From Tetraselmis striata (Eukaryota > Chlorophyta > Chlorodendrophyceae > Chlorodendrales > Chlorodendraceae), in the NCBI GenBank assembly GCA_006384855.1, contig VCJN01000746.1:62001-126000 (forward strand): a stretch of 64,000 nt of DNA, in the 5' to 3' direction. A program made the translations under genes and the position numbers. How positions within the stretch are numbered: position 1 is the first letter of the stretch; each line of letters begins with the position of its first letter. Below the pieces are notes generated by a model. That model saw only the letters and a program-made list of their open reading frames with translations. It had not been told where the DNA came from and searched no databases. Below are positions 55,640 to 64,000 of this stretch, piece after piece.

Positions 55640-58600
55640 TCGGAAAGGGCATCGGGCTGTCATCGCGGGCCCGGCAGCATCGGCCAGTGGCATCCCTTGT
55701 CGGGGCGCCGGCCGCACCTGCACCATCAGCGGCGCCAGCTCCGTCGCGTACAGCCGGATCGCGGCAGCCTCGCTGGTGGTTCCCTCCTCCCATACCTGCG
55801 GGCAGAGGCATGGGGAGCGGGCACGGTCGGCACCCGCCGATGGCAACAGAAGGGGGGGCGGAGCGGGCGAATGCCAGGAGGGAAGCGAGGAGGCGGGGAG
55901 GAGGCCGGGGCCCACCTCCTTCCACAGCTCCGCCACGTCGGCGTCCTCGTCGTGGCGCGCCGTGAAGGCCAGCGGCATCACCAGCGCCGCGTTGCGCGAC
56001 AGCGTGTCGGGCGCCTGGCGCGCCATCTCGCGTACGATCATCCCTGCGGCAGCGGCGCCGCCGGGTCAGCATCCCGACATCGTATCAGCCGGCCGGGGCG
56101 CCGACGCCAGGCGCACAGCATCGCGATGGTGGTTGGGGGGAGGGGAGGGAAGGGGGAGGGGGGGAGGTCGCTCTCGGCAACCAGTACAGGTAGGGAGGCG
56201 GGTCAGCCATGCGGCCGCATTTTGCCGCGTCTGAGCAGCGCCGTGACATGTGACCCGGGTCGCAAAGCGGATGGATGCGTCTGCACCACCGGCTCACCGA
56301 CATTTCGCGGCGTGTCCGTGGTGTGTCTTGACATAATATCAGATGAACAAACCTTTTCATTCCTCGCGAGAAAGTCGGGAACAGACACCCAAAGCAAACC
56401 CAGAGCGTGGGTGCGGAGACTGTCTCTGGAACACTCGCAACTGTTTCTGATCAGGTCCCTCCCTAACAGGGTGGGTGGATGAAGGATTGGGGGGGAGGGG
56501 AGAGGGGTCTTGGTAGCTGTATCGAGGTCGCTGTCGGTGTGGCATGTGGTGAATGCCCCCCTCGTCCACCAAACTAGCCACAGAAGGGAAGGGGGGGGGG
56601 GGGGGGGGGGGGCAGCGCACCCGCCAGCACGCGCGCGTCGCGGTCGCCACCCTCCGCCTCGCTGAACATGGTGACCGCCTCCGTGAGCAGCTTCACCACG
56701 CGCGTCTCGGACGCAAAGCGCGCCAGCTGGGCGCTGGTGGAGGCGTAGGCGCGCCGCACGGCGACGGAGCGCTCGCCCTTGGCGGCGGAGAGCAGCGCCT
56801 GCGGGGACAAACGGGGGGGGGGGGGGGGGACAAGTCAGCGCGCCGGCAGGGCGTGGCTATCTACTATTTAATACGAAAGTGTCATTATTGATAGTATTCA
56901 TACCAATCATTATTACGTGATAAGTATTATTACAATTACACTAGTAATAGTTATCATAATCATGATACCATTATCAGTATAAAGTATAAGAAATTACAAG
57001 ATTGTATAGCATAAGTATTCACAATAACATATCATCGCTACCCTTCGGTTTCTTATTACCTTATATGCATTTGCATTACCAAGATACAAAAGGCAGGATC
57101 AGTCATCAGCGATATATAGTAGCAGGCTGGCGGGTGCGGAGCGCCGCGGACCTTGATGAGCACCGCGGTGTGCGCCTTCATGTCGGCGCCGTGGCGCGTG
57201 GTGAGCTGCACCACAAAGTTGGCGGCGCCGCAGCGCGTGTTGAGCCCCACGCCGCGCTTGATGAGCTGCACGAGGCGCGGGATGAGCGCCTCCAGCGTCG
57301 GCGCGGTGCACAGCCTGTCAGAGGGCGGCGGCACAGCCAGGCTCATTATTCCCATGCGCCCTGAGCGCGCTGCAGCACGAGTCCAGAGCCACAGCCAGAG
57401 AGTGCCACAGTGGGCAAAGAGGGACAGCCCCGAATCAACAGAGGAGGAGGGGCACACGCAGGAGTGCGCGGCTAGGGATACGGTCTAACAAAGATCACAA
57501 TTCACGATGAATGTGCACTCTGAATAAAGAGCAAGACCACACCGAGACCTGATCTGATCTGATCTGATCTGACCCTTGCGGCATTTGCTGCCGGTTGGAA
57601 TGATCGATGCGTATGACACTCGGGCTCTTTAAGATCACAAATCATAAGCCGGTCTCACCCACCACATTGATCAAGGCCAGATGCCTGATCCATCCGTGAA
57701 CCAAGGCCCGGTCTCCCGTGTTGCCCGAGGGTCGATGATCGAGGGGTGGTAGGCGGGGGGGGAGGGGGGGGGGCGCACCTGGCGCAGAGGTCGAGGGTGT
57801 CGCCCATGGGGGACGACTTGGCGGCGGACACGCGCACGCTCTCCAGCTTGTCGGAGCTCACGCCCAGCCGCTCCGCGTGCTGCTCCACGTAGTTCAGGCG
57901 CTGGTCTTCCAGCTGGGTCAGCGACTCCAGCATCACAACCGTGAGGTCGGGCAGGAAGGGCTGCCGGCCGGGGAACAAGGGGGGGGGGGGGGGGGTGTAG
58001 GGAGGGGGTCAGCCCGGCGATGCTGCTGGAGTGGGGGCAGCATGATACAAGCAGAGCACCGACCAATGGTGAGCACATGAGGGTGGCGGAGCAGTGCAGA
58101 TGTGGAGGTGACGGTCAAGATGATGGCAGGGGCGTTTATTGGTGCAAGCAAATCAACGAGGTGGGGCGGCGCCACACTCTGTGGACCTTTTTCGGGCTTT
58201 AGGGTTTTAGGGGTTTCTTGCGGTTGTGTCGAACAAAAAACACTAAAAACCAAATACATTTCAGAAACAAACCCGGTGAACCCGGTTACAATTTCAGACA
58301 AACCCGGTGAAATTGTCTATCGGCGGGTGGCGTCACCTGCAGCTGGTCCGCGCTGGCGGTCTTGCAGATCTTGGCGATGGTGGTGACGGCCAACCCGCGC
58401 ACCTCCGCTGCGTCCGCGGCCACGCCCTTGGTGGACAGCAGCAGCGGCACAATGACGGCGGTGGTGGCGGCGGCGTCCGCCTGCGGCAGGGCCACCATGC
58501 TGCGTCAGTGTATGGGGGAGCCGGCCATGTGGGCATGGCTCTGCCCAGGCTAAACATGGCACGTGTGGACGCATGGACCCCATTCGGTACACACGCGAGG

Positions 58601-61600
58601 GAGGGGGGACCTTGGGGGTGTGCGCCGGGTCGCACAGGCGCAGCGTAAGGCCTCGCAGCGTGCGGATCAGCTTGGCCGCCGCCTGCCGCACGCTCTCCTT
58701 GATGTCGTCCATCGCGCGGAGCGCCATCACCCAGATGTCCTCAAACGTGCCCGACACGTCCTCCCAGCGCCGCCCCTGCGTGCGCACCCGCACAGCCGCC
58801 AGTCAGGGGCGCCCTGCGGCCGCCGGATGCCGCGATGCCGTCGCCAGCGCTGTATACATCGCCGTATGCGTGTTGCCTAGCACCTGGCATAGATGGGCAT
58901 GACATGATGAAACGCGCGACGCCCGGAGGTTCAAACCAGGGAAGTTTACTAGCATAGGGCATCCTCCTGGCCTAGCGGAGCTAAGAGGTCCGAGCGATGC
59001 TTGTACAGGCATGCATATCAAACAACCATGTAAATATAATATTTCTGGCGTTATACATTGGTCTTGTTCGCCATGGATGCCGTCACCGAGGCACCATGGC
59101 AACTAGCTGTAAACTAGATGAAGGCGTCGTGCGGTTGCCGGTGCGCTCAACGCCTGTGTGTGTTGGGGGGGCGGTTGCCGAACAAATTCGAATGATGGGG
59201 GTGGTGGCATGCTGGTGTTGGCATTGCCACAGTGGTGGGCAGGTACTACCCCAAGCATGAGGCGGTGGCCTGTCAAGGTAGGGCGGCGGCGGTGGGCTGG
59301 GGTAGGGGGGGGGGGGGGGGGCACGCCTGCAGCAGGTCCGCCAGCCCCGAGGCGCTGGCCTCGCGGTTGCGCCACAGCCGGCCGCCCATCTCCTTGAGCA
59401 GCTCCTTGCAGATGGGGGCGTAGTTGGCGTCCACGGTGGCCTTGGGGTCCGGCACGAGCGCGTGCCAGATGTGGGACATCGCCTCTGAGACGCGCGGGTT
59501 GGGGTCGTACTGGTACCTGGGATACGGCCCACGCGATTCAGTCAGCTGCCACCGCAAGCTCGATACATTTAATCAACGCATCCGACCCATATGGGTGTTT
59601 AACCCTCTCCCCCCCCCCCCCTAGCACAGGGTTAGCATCTTGGGACGCAGTAAACCATCACGGCCTGTCACGGGTAGACTTGCTAGCCGCAAGGGGTCTC
59701 GCCTGTAGAGCTTGGGCACGAGCGCCGCGACGTGCGGGCCCAGCTGCTCGCCCGCCAGCTTGGCGATGGAGGCAAAGCCAAAGGCCGCGCCGCGCCGGGA
59801 GGTGAGCGCCGCCTGCGCATGGACAATCAGCGCCGTGGCAGCACTTATAGGCAGGCCCAGGCATGATGTATCTTCCCATTGACGATGTTGAAATTGGGTT
59901 GTCGGTTCCCCAAAATAAAGGAGTGTTTCGCCACACCACGCCAGGCAGTACGTGGTGTATCCCGAGGTACTTCGACTGGTATATGTACAATATATAAACA
60001 AAATTTAAATCATATTACTAACATGTATATACATCAGACACATACATACACACACATACATACATACACACATACTTTCATACATACATACTCACACACG
60101 TACATACATACATACATTCATACAAACATACATACATACATACACACATACATACATACATACATACATACATGCATGCATGCATACATACATACATACA
60201 TACATACATACACACACAGACATACATACATACAAACATACATACATATGTGCATATGCATTTTTATCTTAATAGCTACAATACATACTCAGATACCCGA
60301 CCCAACAACAGGTTAAACATGACACTCCCTATAAAATGACAGAATGTGCGAAGCCAAAGGGTGTTTGCGGTAATTGCCGAAGGTAGCCAGCATGTGGGAG
60401 CGGGGGAAGAGGGGCAAGGGCGGGAGGTGGGTGGGGTCACCCAGGGGGTGTCCGCACCTGGTGGTTGGCGAGGTCCATGAAGCGGTACACGAGGTCGGGC
60501 TGCCCCAGGTCGGTGGCCAGCGCGCACAGCTCCTTGTACGTTGAGAGGCTGCCGCCGCCGGGCGCCTCGCCGATGGTGCCCTCCTCAAACACCTGGGTTG
60601 AGCCACACAGCGAGGGCCGGTCGACACAACGTAGTATCATTTGGAAACCCAGAGCCATGCCGCCCCTTGGCTCATATATGTGTCGGCACGGGGTCAGTGT
60701 ACGCAATGCATCCTGGTACCTCATCGAGTTTGCGGGTCGCAACACCCGCGAATTGCTCTGAACCGCAGACAAAGAGATTGTGTGCTTTATTCGTGACGCG
60801 TTCTGATGCATTTCCAGATTAAAATAGGTTTCCCGTCTGCGAGGGATTAAATACCAGCGCATATGGCGGAGCCAAGGTGTGGTTACGGTATGGTTTCGGA
60901 ACCATGCATGTTGTTCGAAAATATGCCGGAACCACACTTTGACGTCGGAGAAGGCGACAAAAGCAATAGTTGCTTTATAACATACGTCTTACTACCTCAC
61001 TCTTGGTTTGCCAGATAACAACACCGGCGCACCCACACTGAATAGCGGCCAGTCCAGCACATCACACGCGCGGATGGCGGCGGCCTGGCGTGGCGAGCTC
61101 TCTGCCCTTTGCTCACCTGGGTGTCTCCCGTCAGCTTGACTGCGCGGCGCTTCTTGGGGCCGCCCTGTGAGCACCCCGGTGGCAGGAACGGAGCCTCAGC
61201 TAGGGGTGCGTGGGCTTAAGAGCAGCCAAGCAACGGTTGGTCGGGGCTGGCGCCGCGGGGAAGGGGAGGGGGTACGATGAGTCGAGGTGGGGGCGGGGCC
61301 GACCTGCAGCGTGCCCACCAGCCCGGCGACCAGCTTCTCACGCGTCGCGGCGTCGCCGATGGCGTACACGATCGACATGCCGCGGCTGGCCATGTCCTGC
61401 GTCAGCTCGTTGGCGTCGCCCAGAAGGCTGCTGAACGCTTCCTGCGGGCGGCAATGCGGCGGCGGGGGTCAGCCTGGGGGGGTCGACGGGGCGTAGATGG
61501 TATGCCATCAGAGCACGGGTGCCGGCGCAGACCGAGATGGGAGGCAGGGGCTGCGGGGGCATGTGCACCTGGATCTCCGGCAGCATGGCCATGAGGCGCG

Positions 61601-64000
61601 GGTGGCGCTGCGTGAAGGCCACCAGGGACAGCAGCCAGATGCACGCGGCGCAGCGGACCTGCGAGGCGGCAAACAGCGTCAGGCACAGCGCCGCCGCCGC
61701 CGCCGCTACTGCTGCTGCCGGCCAGGGAGGGAGGGGGCTTCCTGGCATGGAGCCAGCGCAGCTCACCTCCACCCGGCTGTGGTAGACGTACTCCTCCATC
61801 AACTTGCCGAGCACCACGCCTTGCATCGCCTCACGCGCAGGGCTCGCGGCCGGGGCGGCCGCCCCCGACGCCGGGCCTGCCGCCTCCGCCATCTCTGTGT
61901 CGCCGCCGTCGCCACCGGCGCTGAAGAACCTGTTGGAGACGGCGAGGGACTCGAAGCCGCTGCGCAGCACCTCATCCGCCCCGACGCAGACGCCGCCAAA
62001 GGCAAATGCGAGCGCGTCGCCCACTGCAAACTGCACCTCCTCCGTCTTGTTGGTCGCCAGCGCCAGCAGCGCCTCCGCCGCTGGCTCCAGCAGCGCCGCC
62101 TCCTCGCTGCCGGCGCACAGGTGCCCCGTAGCGCGCGCCGCCTGCATCACCACCTGCACCACACCCGCACCACATCAGACACCTCATCCACAAGCGCAGC
62201 ACCCCTGCCCCCGGGAGCCGCAGGAGGCCACTGTATCATCATATGTCTACGTATTCTCTTATTCGCTCAACAAAGGGCCTGAGGCATGTGACCGGCAGAA
62301 ATGGAAACGCTCGCACGGTGTGCAAGTACATGCACGTACAGAACCATAGATGTGAGCCTCAAAAACAATTGGGGCCACAGGCCGCGTATATACAGAAACG
62401 TTTGGTGCTCGTATATGTTGGGCAGGTGATGTATGCGCAAGCTCTAATGCTCACCAGTCATCTGGCGGCTGTTATGGGCAACACAACAAGCTGTCAACGA
62501 AGGAGAAGGAGGGGGGGGGGGTGGGCAGCAGAAGCAGCGTCCCACCTTCATGTCCCTGTCCTTCACGAGCTCCGCCAGGCGCCGCACCACCGCCACCTGC
62601 GACGGCTCAGGCCGGCCGCCCTCCTCTCCGCCGCCCGCGCCCTTGCTCTTGTCCCCGTCCCCGTCCCCGTCCTCGGCCTCGGCGGCCGGGGGCGCCGCGC
62701 CCAGCGGGAGCGGCAGCGGGCCGCGCAGGCCCGCGTGGCCCAACGCCGCCGCGGCGCGCGCCGCCAGCGAGGTGTCGGCCTTGAAGAGGGCGCCAAAGAG
62801 GGCGGTCGCCGCGGCCTCCAGCTCGGCTTGGCCCACTGCCGGGCCGCCAGAGGTGGCATGGCCGACCTGCGCCAGCACATACCTACGTGCAGAGGGCCAG
62901 GCAGGGGGGGGGGGGGGGGGAGAAGCGTGAACGACTGGTGGTGTCATTGCTCAGAACAAACAAGTGAACAAACGCGGAGGGCAGCTCAGGATGTGAGGCA
63001 GGGTCGCCCCAGGACCGCTCACCCCAGCGCCGCCAGACTGCCGTCCACCTGCTCATACTTGGCCTTCTTATCCTTGGCGCCCTCCCCGTCGTCGCTGAGC
63101 GGCGCCGCCAGCGACACCAGCGCCGCGGCCGCCCCTGGGGCGCCCATGCCCATGACCGCGAGGCCCGTCAGCTTGGCGGCGCTGCTGCGCACCCCAATGG
63201 CGGTGTGGCTAAGGAAGGCGGTCAGCCAGGGCATGCGGGCCGCCAGCCACTTGGCGTGGAACCTGCGCAGAGGCCAAGCGGGGGAAGGGGGAGGGCGGGG
63301 GCGGGGGGGGGGGGGGGGGGGCAGACTATCAGTTTGTGATTTGCAGCGCGCAGAGTGTCACCATCAGTAGGCCATGGCGGGCATGTCGCCAGCCAGGGTG
63401 CGCATCAAGGGTCACCGCCTGGTCAATGCCAAGAGCAGCGATGAACAAGGTAGGCTGAGGGTCACGGTCATGATGCGAACGGATCTTAAATGACCTTAAT
63501 GGTATATTATTTGGCTTCTACTAATGATCGGTGCATGCGATGAGTCGGTACGCTGATGATCGTCATCACAGTATGACGTTGATCTGTCCAATCCATCTGA
63601 TCTTGACATTTGATCAGTTCTTGACGCGGGCTGTTGGACGCCAAGCAGGGGATGGGCCGGCCGGCTGTGCAGTACGGGGAACATGGGCGCAAAAAGGGGC
63701 GGGCGCGCACTCCTGGTTTTGGTACGCCGCCTCCAGCAGAGCCTCCAGCGCAATCTCCTGCAGCTCGTTGGTGCCGTCGGGCACGAGCGCGGCCTACACA
63801 CACAGCACCCCTTGCTGTCAGGGGGATGAACCGGGCAGCACTGTAGGGGTGCAGTGTGGAGAGTAGTGTGTGCGGCGGCAGCCGTGTTGATGCAGGGGCG
63901 TGATGAACGCCGCGCACCTCCAGCAGGTGCAGGTAGGCCTCCATGTCCGGCGCGGCGCGCGGGCTGCCCTCGGGCTGCGCCTCCCAGCAGCGGCGGATGA
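51825..64000 (-). CDS. ECM29: Proteasome adaptor and scaffold ECM29, C-terminal two thirds (partial)
   Basis: Twenty-two exons from the right edge leftward: 64000-63918, 63793-63711, 63262-63023, 62882-62546, 62153-61767, 61658-61569, 61441-61304, 61164-61117, 60592-60458, 59812-59703, 59516-59327, 58775-58611, 58480-58337, 57960-57779, 57314-57152, 56798-56621, 56043-55916, 55795-55718, 54989-54770, 54144-53996, 53232-52866, 52022-51825. Phases agree at every junction. About 1,270 residues are encoded of a usual 1,800 or so. Hallmarks: [99 protein letters not shown] and [16 protein letters not shown]29 is a HEAT-repeat protein tethering the 26S proteasome to motors and endosomes and checking its assembly. 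Two introns have GC donors. One exon (54770-54989) appears to carry a one-base shift. Confidence 0.93.
52252..52496 (+). mobile_element. LINE family A 3' end inside the last ECM29 intron
   Basis: GGGCGGACCTTGCAAGGTCA, TTTTGATGGCAGTG, GACGGTGATCC, CAGTGTTGGAAATTCC, TTAGTCTTGCAGAATGC and CTGTCCCGGGGCGGAAAAAA match the complement of 4540-4790. It extends slightly into the coding 3' end, so it is longer than the copies at 25.8 and 47.2 kb. It lies antisense to ECM29, in the intron between 52866 and 52022. Confidence 0.85.
55605..55638 (+). repeat. (TG)n microsatellite in an ECM29 intron
   Basis: About 16 TG units between exons 55718-55795 and 54770-54989. Confidence 0.9.
56860..57065. other. AT-rich part of an ECM29 intron
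   Basis: A 200-bp stretch rich in ATTATTA/TAGTAAT words inside the intron between exons 57152-57314 and 56621-56798. It stands out against the GC-rich surroundings and may be a relic insertion. No structure identified. Confidence 0.55.
57546..57572 (+). repeat. (CTGAT)n microsatellite
   Basis: Five GATCT/CTGAT-type units in an ECM29 intron. Confidence 0.85.
60018..60262 (+). repeat. (CATA)n/(CACA)n microsatellite in an ECM29 intron
   Basis: About 245 bp of degenerate TACA/CATA tetranucleotide repeats with CACA and TGCA variants, in the intron between exons 60458-60592 and 59703-59812. The long Ile/His/Thr frame through it is a by-product of the repeat. Confidence 0.95.

Noticed and set aside
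60018-60262. His/Ile/Thr-rich coding frame
   Set aside because: Produced by the CATA/CACA microsatellite inside an ECM29 intron.

Overview
The window is nuclear DNA from a eukaryote, most likely a microalga and probably a green alga. The evidence is GC-rich spliced genes with 'GTGCGC/GTGAGC' donors, C-rich tracts beside splice sites, tRNA-derived SINEs, LINE-like reverse transcriptases and dense repeats. No bacterial operons, rRNA or CRISPR are present. The taxon is inferred; no marker gene here fixes it.

Layout: 1-16.8 kb is a repeat island. It holds a 3.7 kb palindrome (1-3744), broken reverse transcriptase (RT) elements (3.4-6.0 and 13.0-15.75 kb), a second 3.5 kb inverted repeat with a 24-bp minisatellite in each arm (7.8-11.3 kb), one probable two-exon gene of unknown function (11.84-12.80 kb) and three copies of one SINE. 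17.0-24.7 kb is host DNA: a nine-or-so exon IQ-motif gene (+) facing a tiny RAMP4/SERP1-type ER gene (-). 24.9-47.3 kb is a second island: two inverted copies of a 1.1 kb element whose 3' end is a hairpin followed by CTTA, a long and a short version of another element with the same kind of end, a broken DIRS-type retroelement, methyltransferase-like and ligase-like remnants, a degenerate relative of the first palindrome and a long LINE-like RT reading frame. 47.7-64 kb is host DNA again: a DUF4485 (CEP112-like) coiled-coil gene (+) and, facing it, about 1,270 codons in 22 exons of the proteasome adaptor ECM29 (-), whose 5' end lies beyond the window.

The four host genes are not an operon or pathway. 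RAMP4 acts at the ER translocon, ECM29 at the proteasome, and the IQ and DUF4485 proteins look cytoskeletal or centrosomal. The most unusual signals are a recurrent TTTTGTCC...GGGACAAAA palindrome spread over 6.1-12.9 kb around the unknown spliced gene, the hairpin-CTTA elements, C-homopolymers hugging splice junctions, and two neighbouring GC-AG introns in ECM29. Exon limits were set by eye from reading frame, phase and splice consensus.
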